From Cladosporium sp. IMV 00045 (Eukaryota; Ascomycota; Dothideomycetes; Cladosporiales; Cladosporiaceae): DNA of 64,000 nucleotides. Below the pieces are notes generated by a model. It worked only from the letters and a program-made list of their open reading frames with translations, did not search any database and was not told the origin of the DNA. This document shows, in pieces, positions 42,922-54,232 of the stretch; position 1 is the stretch's first letter, and each line of letters begins with the position of its first letter. The stretch lies in assembly GCA_001931905.2 (NCBI GenBank), contig MSJI02000640.1:1-64000 (forward strand). The letters are read 5' to 3'. Both the position numbers and the translations under genes were made by a program.

Positions 42922-43103
42922 TGGTGAGAACGGGTAAGGATAGCCGGTCGACATTGTCATCGCGTATAACAAAAGAAAGCAATGGCCAAGGAAGATGTGA
43001 GTCTCTCCCGGAGTCTGACTCTGAATTTTCAGTGCGCCAAAGCTGATGGTATTTGCATCGAAGACACAGAGATACCCGCTTTTTTCAGTCGGTTTCTCTG
43101 TGG
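42922..43103 (+). repeat. Duplicated hairpin element, copy B
   Basis: Direct-repeat partner of the element at 41221-41395. The identical core gccaaagctgatggtatttg is at 43036-43055. Its inverted repeat keeps the inner arms (cacagaga at 43065-43072 and tctctgtg at 43095-43102) although the outer arms have diverged. Confidence 0.75.
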
Positions 43104-43115
43104 TTAATGGCGTAG

Positions 43116-43956
43116 CTCCGAGTCGACCAGCGCTGCGGGACACCGCGGTCGTGGCTTACGGAGTGCAATTGCGTCCGCAGGCATCGACACCGGAGCTTCC
43201 ACTCGGCGTCCTCTTAAATGGCAGCCTCAAGGTAGGGAGTCCGACGACGATCAGCCTGCTTCTGCGCCAGAAGCGGAGCATGGTGTGGGCCTTCTCAGAA
43301 CACCATCTTTCACTTTTGATGATGTCCTTAGGATAGGACAAAGCTTGCCTCCACGACCGGCTCCTCGTGAAACTGCCTTTCATGAAGCAGCAAGATTAGA
43401 GGCAAGGAAGAGAGCGGCAGAAAAAGCATCAAGGGCGCTCGCCAGAGTCCAACGTGCTTTCGGAAGGGAAGCAGGAGCCGCGACAGGAAAGGGACCAGCA
43501 AAAGCGGCCCCTGGAGACCATGTCAGACATGAAAACGCTTTGGACGAGAGAGCGAGGTTCGCGGCAGAGAAGAAAGTCGCGAAAGCAGCACCAAGGGAGC
43601 GCGCCAGACGCGAAAATGCTTTCAACGAGGTTGTGAGAACGGAGGAAGAAAAGAAAGTAGCGAAGGCAGCCTCGAGGAAACACCCCAGCCGCGTTGTTGC
43701 CCTCGACAAGGCCAAGGGCAAGGCGCATCGGGACCAGATGGAGGCCGATACCGAGGCCGTCCAGGCTGGAGCTGTCGCTGCTGTCGCTTCTGCCGCTGTT
43801 GCCGAGAAAGAAGAGGAGCCGGAAGCAAACGTGTCGCATCAAGCTGAGGACGAAGCGGCACTCTTCGACGAGACCAACAATAATTCTGTCAGTCTTGATG
43901 ATTCGATGAAGAGACTGCCGGTAAAGGTGAGTCTCCCTCCGTCCCTCCCCAGTTGA
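43116..43956 (+). CDS. Hypothetical charged protein with repeated 27-residue units
   Basis: The open frame begins after TAA at 43105-43107. No ATG lies at its front, so an upstream exon joined at the TAG acceptor (43113-43115) is possible. Near its middle is an approximately 27-residue unit repeated about four times. The clearest pair is AAPGDHVRHENALDER and AAPRERARRENAFNEV, each followed by EEKKVAK or AEKKVAK. The units are rich in Ala, Arg, Lys and Glu and should be helical. GTGAGT at 43927 may be a splice donor, in which case the last ten residues are not translated. I do not recognise the family. Confidence 0.5.
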
Positions 43957-44649
43957 GAGTACACTTACTGCGATGCGTGTCTAGGTTTCTTGGGCCTTTC
44001 CTTGCTGGCGCCGGTTCGTTTAAGTCTGAGCACGTCTTCACTTTGGATGCAGGACAGGCGTTGTGAGCCATCAACATGGGATTCTTGGGTCAGCATCTTG
44101 TCCTTCTCTCTTGGAGTTCGCCAGCCGAAGCTTGCGCCAACCGCCAACCTTGGCTTTCGGAGTTCTTGATGCATGTGGCATGCATCATCGACAAGATCTC
44201 CTAATGTCGAAGTCAGACCTGGATACCTCCCGCCCCGCGCTGAAATGTAATCAAACCATTTCCGGTAAATGTTGTGGGGAATCAATCGCACTGGAGGCAA
44301 GTTTCTGAGCCCTGGGATTTCTTCATGAAACTGTTTTCGAACCAAACCTGTCTGGTACCTGATTGAAAATACAATTCGGAATCGATGCCGCTTGCCACAA
44401 CACCCTGGAGGTCAACTTGTTCAGGCTGCGCTCGTCGAAAGACTTCGGAAATCCCATAGCGCAATGAAACTCTTGCAACCGAAGCCCCAAATTGCTCGCC
44501 ACACGCACAAACTTCGAGGTCAGCGCTCTCGCAAGATGGACTTTGAAGCAGCCCATACTTGTTTGCCCTGTGTGAGCCCTTGTGTACGATCAATGCGATA
44601 GGCTAGATCGAAACGGGCGAGCCCACATCGCCATGCGACGCCCCTACCT
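43957..44649. other. Intergenic, accessory patch edge
   Basis: No recognisable gene. It contains the possible 3' exon of the repeat protein (acceptor near 43984) and otherwise unassigned sequence. Confidence 0.4.
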
Positions 44650-45488
44650 TCACAGCCTTTTGGCCGTAAGGATGGCCAGGTACGGTGTTTTTACAAAGGC
44701 CTCCCAAAATCCTTGATTGGCTTTCACAGTATCAGCCTCCTCCGGCTTGAGAACCTCCAGGTCGCCAAAGCCGTACCGATGGTTGATCTCATTCGACAGA
44801 CTAGCACTGGTCTCGAGCGTAGTGCCTTCGAACTCAATCGGTGGATCAAGATGACAGTGCACCTGATACCGAGTTCCTCCTGGAATGGGGGTAACGTCTG
44901 AGAGGCTGATCCCGTATTTGCCATTGGTCGCGTATTCCGCATCGTACGGACCCGTGCCACGAACGTTTACGAGCTTCCCGCCAGGTTTGCACTGAGCAGA
45001 TGTATTGCGCCACATGCTCTCGAGTTCCTGCTTTGGTGTTAGACGGGCAATCTCAAAGCATTATCTCACTTTTGGCTTTGGGGTCGGCGACTTACATCCT
45101 CGTTGGTTGCATGGTCGAACACCCAATTGCACATCACAATGTCGTATCCATGTGGAAGTAACGGCAGATTGTGCAAAGCCTTGGTCGCATCCCCTTCGAA
45201 CCATCGAATCTTACTATGATGGCCTCTTTCTTCCTCGATCTTTCGACCAAGCTGGAGCATCGCCGGTGAAATATCGATGACATCCACAAGCTCTGCGCCG
45301 AGCTCGACGGCTTTGCGGGCGTATTGGCCGTTTCCACCCCCGAGGTCGAGGACAGTCTTTCCAGTACAGTCACCGATGGCTTTGCTCACCATTTCATACT
45401 CAAGCTCGGCCAGTGGCAGCTTGTTGTATGCGGCGGCATATCCTTCTGCCACTGATTCAACGTACTGGGTCTTTGGTGCAGTCGCCAT
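44650..45488 (-). CDS. Class I SAM-dependent methyltransferase
   Basis: Two exons, 45488-45096 and 45027-44650, give 256 residues. Motif I is TVLDLGGGNGQYARK, the SAM-binding glycine loop; the acidic residue of motif II lies in VDVIDIS, and GDATKAL and DIVMCNWVFDHA match later motifs. The C-terminal exon carries GGKLVNVRG, the usual post-motif II/III strand. It should methylate a small molecule using S-adenosylmethionine; the substrate is unknown. A start at 45566 would add 26 Ser/Thr-rich residues and cannot be excluded. Confidence 0.82.
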
Positions 45489-46077
45489 GATTGATGGCGT
45501 GTTTGTTGAAAATGTGGAAAAGGGGGAACGCAGAGAACAGGAGTTTCTTTCGTTCGTGGTATACATGAAGCTGCTTGCTCAGCTCCTGCAGGCCCCGCCC
45601 TCGCTTCTGCAATGAGCTAGTTTGTGTGCTCAGAGCGCATTGCTGACACTGCATTGACTGAAACCTGAACCTGGCACGCGCCTTCCAAGATGAACATCTC
45701 ACTCGAAGCCATCTGCCGCGAAACAATCTTCTGTCGAGCGATTATCTTCTACTCCAGGAGGCATATTTTGATAGGCAAAAACGTGGGATAGCTCTTGAAT
45801 ATTCTGGGCTATCTCCCATAAGATGCTGTTGTCTCAAGCTTCTCTCCCTCCGCCTTGGTAGTACGAATAGACATAGGTAGTGAGTTGAGATTTCTGGCAG
45901 GCACGTGCCAGGAAGCCGCTGCAGCTCACCCAACGGTAAGATGTCATAACGCCTAGTTACTACGACTCGTATATGCTTCTTATTCATGACTAAAATTGAG
46001 CTAGTAGTTTCAGAGACATTCACCAAGAGACACGCTCTATCCCACATACGCCGGCTCAATGCAAATCCTGGAAGCCA
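45489..46077. other. Intergenic
   Basis: No gene seen between the methyltransferase start and the 3' end of the SUR7/PalI gene. Confidence 0.5.
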
Positions 46078-46896
46078 TCAAAACAGCCCGAATCTCTTCC
46101 TTCGCGGAGCAGCTGCCGCCACCGCAGCAGCTTCTTTCTGTGCAGCCGTCTTCTTCTCACGCCTGGCGCTGAAGCATGTGAACATCACGATGACCATCGC
46201 CCAGAACAGCAACACGAACGCCACGCAGAGACACCATATCGCGGAGCTGAAGTAGGCATGACTACCAGAGCGATCGTTGTTGATGTGGTGGCGTAAGATG
46301 CCAAACATGCTGAAGTCAGTCGCCAGCACGATCAAGCAAAGGACCCATGCGACCAGCGCTGCGAACACACCAAACAGAGAGCCGATCACGCCTGCGCCGA
46401 TGGAAACGATCCAGGCGATGAAGGCTACGCCGCATGCGATGGGGTGGAGGATCATTGCTCTCGTGAGGCTGTCGGAGGTCCCAGCTTCGATGTCAGTGAA
46501 GTCGGTGCGGTCGATTGCGGCCATCACGTGGGCGGGAGCATAGCCGACGTGGCGGCCGGAGCACCAGTCTGGCGAGTCTCTATGATGGGTGTCAGGAAGT
46601 GTGTCATAAGGGAAGACGAGTGTGATGCTCACTCTTGCGGTCCAGCATTCAGGATGCAGTAGCCAAAGGTTCCGAAGCTGACGGTGGAATTGTGATGCGC
46701 CTGGGTGCCGTTGTTCAGGTGTACTTTGAGCAGCCCAACGTTGTTCCAGACAGGCGCGGAGATTGTTGTCACGAGGAGGAGGATCGATGCTGCGAAGAGG
46801 AAAAAGACGCCGACCCTGTGAATGAGGTTATTAGCTGATATTATCGCCGCGGGTGTCCCTCATCACGTACCAGTGAGTTCTTGCGGCAAGTGCCAT
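46078..46896 (-). CDS. SUR7/PalI (Rim9-like) family membrane protein
   Basis: Three exons, 46896-46871 (only 26 bases), 46815-46633 and 46579-46078, give 236 residues. Hydrophobic helix 1 (VGVFFLFAASILLLVTTIS) is followed by an outside loop with N-glycosylation sequons and the claudin-like signature FGTFGYC. Three more helices follow, then a short Ala/Lys-rich tail. This is the topology of PalI/Rim9 in ambient-pH signalling and of Sur7 in membrane compartments; which of the two applies cannot be told here. Plasma membrane location is likely. Confidence 0.82.
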
Positions 46897-47286
46897 GTCT
46901 TCTGATTTGGTGGTGATGGTATGAAGAGCTTTGGTAGTCAGAGCGGTAGTGGTATCAAGTTTGTTTGAAGGGAAGGCAACCCACCCCTTCAGTGAACTTA
47001 TTCAAGGCAAGGCAATGATTTATGGCATTAACAGCGGCGATGTCGCACATGACGTGGCCGATGCGGTACATGTGAATTGCGACTTGTTTGCAATCAAGGA
47101 ACAAACTTGCACGCGGCGTGACGTTGTTGCTCTCATCAGGAATGTGAAATGATTTCAGATCGATTGTTGGCGTCCCTTGCGCGCCACTGATATATGGCTA
47201 CATCTTTTCTAGTATCAGTTCCAACGCCTTCAAACCATGACCATGAAATAGGAAAGCCAGATTTATTACCTGTTGTGTTCTTGGAT
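46897..47286. other. Intergenic
   Basis: No gene recognised in this stretch, which separates two minus-strand genes. Confidence 0.45.
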
Positions 47287-47737
47287 CTAGCAGTAGAGCA
47301 AGCTGACCGCCAGCACAGCACACAACAACACAGATGCCGTCGTCGCTTTCGTGCCCGAGTAGACCGTCGATTTCGCAGGTGACTCCTCAACCTCGTTCCC
47401 TTCATTGAGACCTTTGCAACCCATGCTCACAGTCCCATTGGTGCTGTTCGGACCCGTGCTCAGGCAATCTCGAAAGTCATCCATAGTGGCTTCACTGTTG
47501 ATATCGCACCATGGATCACACGAGCGCCATAATCCAAGTGTGCCATTTCCGAGTTGCGAGCAGCAGGTATCCATTCGTTGATGCCTGCGCCAAACGTTTA
47601 GCAATAATGTTGTCGACATACTAGGTACTGGCCAAAACCCACCCGTTGGAAACCATACACCAAGCACCAGCAGCCTCCGTGATCGCACTCGGGAAGACTG
47701 TGTAGCTGCAATTGTATGTTGGAGCGTTTGCTGACAT
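47287..47737 (-). CDS. Small Cys-rich protein with C-terminal membrane or GPI anchor
   Basis: Two exons, 47737-47643 and 47584-47287, give 130 residues. After MSANAPTYNC, cysteines and Trp-Cys pairs are frequent (AGAWCMVSNG, DTCCSQLGNG, SCDPWC, DCLSTGP, MGCKG), with several N-glycosylation sequons. A Ser/Thr linker leads to a C-terminal hydrophobic helix (ATTASVLLCAVLAVSLLYC). The end fits a GPI-anchor signal or a tail anchor. No classic N-terminal signal peptide is seen, so an upstream exon may be missing. I do not recognise a named family. Confidence 0.6.
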
Positions 47738-48289
47738 GCTGAAGTCTTGTACGAGACTTGAGATCGATATTATGTAGTGAGGGAAAAATCAGTGTGTCGT
47801 ACGAGGGCAGACCGGAGCTGTGAATCAATTATTGCAATGTGGAGGGTCTTTTCAAATTGATATGTCGCCGTTGGCTAACCAGTAAGATAGTGTTTGCCGC
47901 GGCGTTGGAAAAATGCATCATCTCGATGGTAAGAAATTGACCAGTGACACTGTGCAGGCGCATACGGCAGCCGCACGAAGGATCTCTAGTGTTGGAGACA
48001 ACAAATATTCGGCCAAGGCTCAAGGCTTGTGATGTCGATTCTCTCCGCCGTTGTTCGTTGAATGGCTTGGATTCTCGTACTTTGGCTTGGTCCGGTATGT
48101 CATGGGGCATCGATATTCTTGGCGAAACACCTTGATGGCAAGGTCCTTGAGTTCTTTCGTTTTTCGGAGGCGAAGACTAGTAGGTGATAGATTGGCACAA
48201 CCGCCGAACAACAGGTTGGTCTTTACCGGGGGTGTATAGAATCCGTGTAATCATATCTCATGTATCTACATCTCCTCACATGTGAGACC
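47738..48289. other. Intergenic
   Basis: No recognisable gene. The 5' side of the small Cys-rich gene and the 3' flank of the OPT gene. Confidence 0.45.
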
Positions 48290-50642
48290 TCACAAGTGAG
48301 GTACTTTACCACTTGCCAATCCCAAATTGACAATACTGACCAGTCCCTCGCCCAAAATCAATCCACTTGCCAGCACAATGATCGGCGTCTCTGGCTTCTG
48401 TTTCCAGCCAGTCCAATAGTATGCAATCAAGCCGCCTGCGGTCCTCGCCAGCGTGAAGGAAGGTGTATTATACATTCCAACCGCGACCGCGATACCGCCA
48501 GGAACATAGGGCACCCATGGAGCGTTCTTCGCGTTGCCGTAGATGCGTAGTGCCGTCAGAAATGCCCAAATGACTGCCGCTGCCGCCGCGAACGTGGGGA
48601 CCATTGGTGGTAGCCCTTGACCTGTCACGAGGCGGGCTGTGAAGATCCAAACGTATCCAGTCGGGACTTGGAAGAGACCCGAGGGGATGGTGTAGACACT
48701 CGTGTAGAGCTTATAGACGAGTGCGCTCACGACTGCACCTACGCCGGAACCAATCAGCTGTCCGTAGAATTGAGCTTTCGGAGATGCACCCAACAAGTGG
48801 CCAGTCTTGAGGTCTTGCAGAAGGTCCCCCGCTTGTAAAGCACCAGATTCAGATATGGCGCCTGCAAGGAGGTTGATTACGACGGAGTTCGGGTGGTCTT
48901 TTGGCGTGGCGAGAGCGAAGAGAAGCTGTGTAAGCTTCGAAATGCCAGAGACAGGGTTGAGATCAGTTTCGCCCAGGGCTCGGACGCCCATCACGCTGAG
49001 CAGCAAGGCCAACAAGAGGGCGAAGAGAGTCAGAGATATTGAAATCATGCCGCGGAAGGAAAACTGAACGGCGAAGACGCAGAAACCGAGTGACAGAAGA
49101 AGACCGAGGATGGTTGTCTTCACGCCGATCAAATGCTCGGGAGGAGCGTCGTAGTCTTCCTCTTCGTGCTGCGGCCGCGGAGGCTTAAGAGTAGTATCGT
49201 CTTCGTCAGGAGAAGCCGCGTTCTCCGACAGATTCACTGGACTGTATCCATGCTTCTTTGAGTCGGCGATATCTGCCAGGTGCTGTTTCAAACCCTTGCG
49301 CTGGACATTCTGTACGAAATCCGGACCGTATCTTCTGCCGTAGAATATGAGAGGTCGCGTTATTAACCATCCAAGACTGACGATGGCGTCTGCGAGCATG
49401 ATCGCAAGACTGACCCAGACGATCCAACCTTTTGAGCCAGAGTTCCAGTCGCTGACGTCGCCCTTTGCCCATCCTTGATGCTTTGCGAGAGGTGAGAGAA
49501 CCGCCCATCCGAGAATGGAACCGAGAAACATGTGAATTGTGGTTGCAGGGCCCATGATGATTCCCTGACCAACGTACGCAGGTGAAGGGTTCAGAGACCA
49601 CAACCAAGTGCTGGCTAGGTAGGTGCCGAGGAAGGGGATACTATGCAGTTGTGGAACGAAGTACGAAACCAGTGTCTAGACAGAAGTCAGTACAGACACT
49701 AAGGCAATAAGAATCGCAAAGATGTCATGACAAGATGGGACTCACATATAAGCCACTGATACCGAAAGAGAGTGTGAGAAGCCGTATTTGCCTCCTCCAA
49801 TCACGCTTTGCATTCTCGTCTTGCGCATTGTCAGGAGCACCATCCCGTTGTGTTTCTGCCATCAAGGCTCTTCCCTCCTCTTCGTCCTCATGATCTTCCG
49901 ATCTTGTCCCCTTCTGCTTTTCACCACCATGCAAAACCCCAATCATCAAAGCCGTAGCCGTTCCAGACGGGAATTTGAGCTTCTCCCGTACAATGACCTC
50001 CTTCCTCAAAGGCACAGCAAACACCACACCGAAGAAGCATATCCCCAACGCCCAGAGTACCAGCTTGCTCAATGGCAGCTTCAGTCCACCCGTCTCTTGC
50101 GCAACAGCAATCGATGCCACGATATCCGGATCACTCGAATCGGACGACGGCGTCTCACTCGGCTTCAGCAGGAACTCCAATGCTGGCACCACTCCGACAA
50201 AGCCACATCCGAGCGGCATTGTTCCAACGCTGCCTGCGACAGTTTGCACCAACACATTCTCCACCTCGCTGAAGCCCTCGCCAAACCCGAGCCGCGCAAA
50301 GTTTTCGCCCAAGCTACTCATCAGCGTACGCAAGCCCTTGAAGTATGCGAAGCCAATCAGCGCCGACGGCATGGCCATTCCTGATATCCATCCTGTCTGT
50401 AGGCCGAAGTAGGTGTTGCTGAAAGCGATGAGGACGCCTATGAGGAGGCCGAGGAGCAGCGCGCGAGCTGTGAATTGCGGTTGCTCGGATCGTCGAGCGA
50501 GGAAGCGTGAATCCGGCTCTTGACCAACAGGTTCGTGGGAGACGGACCGTGAGACATCGTCGTTGTGGAAGTCGCTGTCGTCGTCGAAGGAGGATTGGCT
50601 GGCGCGAGCATGCGCGCGCTCGTCGCCTCTATCCGGTGCCAT
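48290..50642 (-). CDS. OPT-family oligopeptide transporter
   Basis: Two exons, 50642-49746 and 49675-48290, give 760 residues. After an acidic cytosolic N-terminus, helix signatures follow: FSNTYFGLQTGWISGMAMPSA, a hallmark of the OPT/YSL-type group, and KLKFPSGTATALMIGVLHGG. The second exon has ALGETDLNPVSG and many helices, with a polar loop (about residues 420-480). OPT proteins use proton symport to import small peptides or metal chelates. The substrate cannot be read here. Probably plasma membrane. Confidence 0.88.
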
Positions 50643-52552
50643 GACTATGAGTCCTTTGCGACGATGTATCTTATGAAGTTAACATGTCGAGAGCGAGCGA
50701 ATAAAAGAGAGAATGAGGTGCCGCTGACGGATAACGTGCTCGGATGATCATTCTGATGACGCGATCGAAGCTGGTATCTAAGTCGAAATCTATATCAAAA
50801 CCAGAGATACCGATCAAGTCGTCTTTCCATTGATCGGATTCAATATTGAGGCAATCTTTCGGAGCCGTGGACTCCCGGAATGAGGAGAACACGAATCTGT
50901 CGTTTGATTCGGCTTCATCTCGAATCTGCCGAAGATCAGGATGCTCTTGTACGCCTGAACGAGACGCTTCACATTCTTGAGGCTTCTGATGAAGCGACAC
51001 CCGAGAACTTCCCAGGCGTGCTGGAAAGAGTAATCAATTCCTGGAGTTCGATAACGACATCAAATATTTATGGACACCGCTCTATCTAGCCCTCCTACGA
51101 TCATCTTCGTTTGTGCAGTATGGTTCGATGCTCGCGAAGGCAAAGACCATCAATCTCCACTACCTACGTATTGCGTGGTTGCCTAGGGGCTAACTACCTG
51201 ATCTGATTAGATGATCAAGACTCTATTCCCAAAGACTCTGAGAATAACGGGAGCGGGCGTTCCAGTTTGAAGACGGACGCGTCAAGTCAGTCCATCACTT
51301 CGACAAGTCAAGCCAGTCATGTCACGTCTCATGGGATCGATTACAAGGATCGTGATACACGTGACGAATCCCACTTCCAGTCGCAACAAAGGCTGCTTCG
51401 CAAGAACGCGAGGTCATCTCCGACAGATCCGCCCTGACCGTTCGAAGGTTCACTATTCATGTTCATAAATGAACATAAGCGTCTAATAGCCGCGGGACCG
51501 TTGGAGCTTTCTGAATGAAGCCCGCGCAAGTCAGAACCGGAAGTGCAAGGGCCGAGAAAAACACACCTTCTAATAATAATGTGACAAGTCAAGTCATCGC
51601 ACAGCCTTGCCAAGACGGATCCGCGGATGGGGCGGCGCCAACTACACCACTGCATCAGCACGAAGGAACAGCCGGAACCGCATTTCATGCCTCACGTTCA
51701 TCGAGGAGTGAGGTCGTCACGAGGTCGTTTGATCGCAGCAATCGAAAACTGGGACCAGAGACACTTGAAGACCTTTCTCGGAGATATAGTCTCATGAGTT
51801 ACAGCGCCGTTGTTGCCTAGCAAGAGCTTGTCGAAGGATGCCGAGAAAGATGCAGCTTTGTTACCCTCCAGGGGCCATCCGTGCCCAGGGTGCCGCGGAT
51901 GAGGTTTCAGGCTGGGCTATCAGTGGGCCTCCACGCCATGCGCTCCTACGCCTGGGCGAAGAGACGAGAGCAGGCCAAGCCCCAATAATGAATGCGAGCG
52001 TGCCGGTGTCGTTTGCTCGCATTGGCTGACCATGCTGCTGACCTGGCATCCGGCGCATGTTGCATGTCTGCTGACGAATTGGAGAAGTTCATGCGGGCTA
52101 CATCAACGACGTGGGTTCCCTTGACATCCGATTCCAGCGAAGGATTTAGGAATGGAGTCGCCGGTGTCAGCACTTCAGAGCTCAAGATAAGGTAAGTGCC
52201 AAGCTAGGGTATACGAATGTTCTTCAGCATTCATTTCCCCCGTGCCTAACTTCCACGAGGCGAACGTTGTCTTGTACTTAGTTTATTCAAACTTCACTGC
52301 TGCGCCTGTCCCCTATACTCCACAGCCTCCAGCGATCATCGTCCAGGGTCTATCACTACTGTAGATATATAGGGACTTCCTGGATCGAACATTACGACCT
52401 TCACCAAGCGCGGCTTCCTACTACCAAGAAGTGAATTGAGGGGGTCTTCCTTGGTATATGTGCTCATCGTCTCTTCTGTCTGAAGAGCTCAATACGACTT
52501 CACCTCACTGTTGCCCCTATTAGCTTGCTTCGACAGCAGCTTCTTGCTCAAG
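50643..52552. other. Intergenic, about 1.9 kb
   Basis: Nothing convincing on either strand. Small ORFs at 51515-51820 and 51838-52029 have no motif or composition that supports coding. Confidence 0.45.
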
Positions 52553-53765
52553 ATGAGCTCAACGCAACCGTCAGCCTCAATATCACATTCTGCCACAGCA
52601 ACTCGCTTGGATGGTGACCACGGAGGTTTCGAAGAAGGATTGGAGAAGCGTACGAGCAGCTTAGACGAGAAGCGCAGCATCGACTCATCATCTTCACAAT
52701 CAGCGGACGGACTTTTGCATGAAGCTCGAACGCTCGAAGCGCAACATAAGCCGAACCCTGATGATGCTCATGAGCATCAAGTCCCCCGGCGAACGAAGAT
52801 CATATTCGTTACCATTTACTTCTTCTTGAATCTCACCTTGACACTATCGAATAAATCCGTTCTCAGCAAAGTAAGTGCGACGACGGCACTCTCGGTCATC
52901 ACTAACACTTCACTGACATCTCGTCTAGCTAAGTCTCCCATGGCTCTTGACAACATGTCACACGACTGCGACCTCAATCGGCAGCTTTATCCTCATGGGC
53001 ACCGGCCACCTGACGCTCACACCTCTCGATGCGCGATCTCATCTCATTCTCTTTGCGTTCTCTCTGTTGTTCACTCTCAACATCGCCATCTCCAACGTCT
53101 CACTTTCGAAGGTCTCCGTTCCGTTCCACCAGATCATGCGATCGACCTGCCCGGTGGTCACGATTCTCATTTACCGCACTGTCTATTCTCGAAGCTACAG
53201 CAAAGCAACCTATCTTTCCATAATCCCACTGGTCGTCGGAGCTGGATTGGCAACCGCAGGGGATTACCAAGCATCCCTTCTTGGCGTACTGCTCACGATG
53301 TTTGGAGTGGTTCTGGCTTGCATCAAGACAATCGCCACCAACCGCCTCCTCACCGGCCCACTCGCACTCTCGTCGATGGAAGTCCTGCTAAGGATGTCGC
53401 CACTGGCAGCGATGCAATGCATGGCCTACGCAGCTCTCACAGGCGAATTATCAACGCTCAAAAGATTCGCTCATCTGGAAGGCGGGTTCTCTTTCACACT
53501 GGTGCTCGCGATCTTTGTCAATGCGTGCATGGCTTTTGCGCTGAACATCGTCTCGTTCCAGACGAACAAGATGGTCGGCGCACTGGCTGTTACTGTTTGC
53601 GGAAATGTGAAGCAGGCTTTGACAATTCTGCTGGGCATCGTTCTGTTCAGCGTTCCGGTCGGCTTCTTGAACGCGGTGGGAATGCTTGTGACAATGGTTG
53701 GAGCAGCGTGGTTTAGTAAGGTCGAGTTGGATAACAAGAAGGCGAGGTTGCAGGCTGGTGGGTAA
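52553..53765 (+). CDS. Triose-phosphate transporter (TPT/DMT) family nucleotide-sugar type transporter
   Basis: Two exons, 52553-52870 and 52929-53765, give 384 residues. A polar 80-residue N-terminus precedes about nine hydrophobic helices. TPT landmarks are FLNLTLTLSNKSVLSK and, later, FHQIMRSTCPVVTIL; GNVKQALTILLGIVLF matches the conserved helix near the C-terminus. Fungal members move nucleotide sugars or phosphorylated sugars across Golgi or other internal membranes. Substrate unknown. Confidence 0.85.
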
Positions 53766-54232
53766 GATGCCTCGGAGTCCAATATTTTTCGTCCTTTTAG
53801 GAGACTCTGTCTCAGAAATATTTGATAAAGTATCATATTACGTTACTGCATTCGCCTGTTCGGTTAATCAACTCTGTCAATACATCGTCGATTTGCACCG
53901 GCGTTGCGCCAATGTGTGAATCGGGCGGTCGAAAGTCATTTGCTCGACTCCGTATATCGTCTAGGCTCATAGCAAGCTGTTCTACGATTAGAGATTTTTG
54001 ATCCCATCTCGATCCGAACTGAATTCACAATTTTATTATTCATGAAAGAAGTATTCGTTCTGACCTCTCTGGAATATGCAAGGCACGCGCTAGGTTCGGT
54101 CCGATTCCCGCTGCTGGGGCCGGCCTCGAACTTTCACCATCTCCAATATTTTTTATGAAGTGAAGGCGCATATTGCTTCCATCGCAATTATATCTTGCTT
54201 CTCGCAAGGTTGGCAACACCAAAACTACGACC
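53766..54232. other. Intergenic
   Basis: No gene recognised. It contains the promoter of the SPB4-like helicase gene. Confidence 0.45.

Noticed and set aside
41160..44649. CRISPR-like array in the repeat patch
   Set aside because: Repeat units are directly adjacent with conserved spacers, and the organism is a fungus; it is a minisatellite.
51515..52029. Two small plus-strand ORFs in the gap between the OPT and TPT genes
   Set aside because: Composition not distinct from neighbouring frames and no motif, signal peptide or splice pattern.
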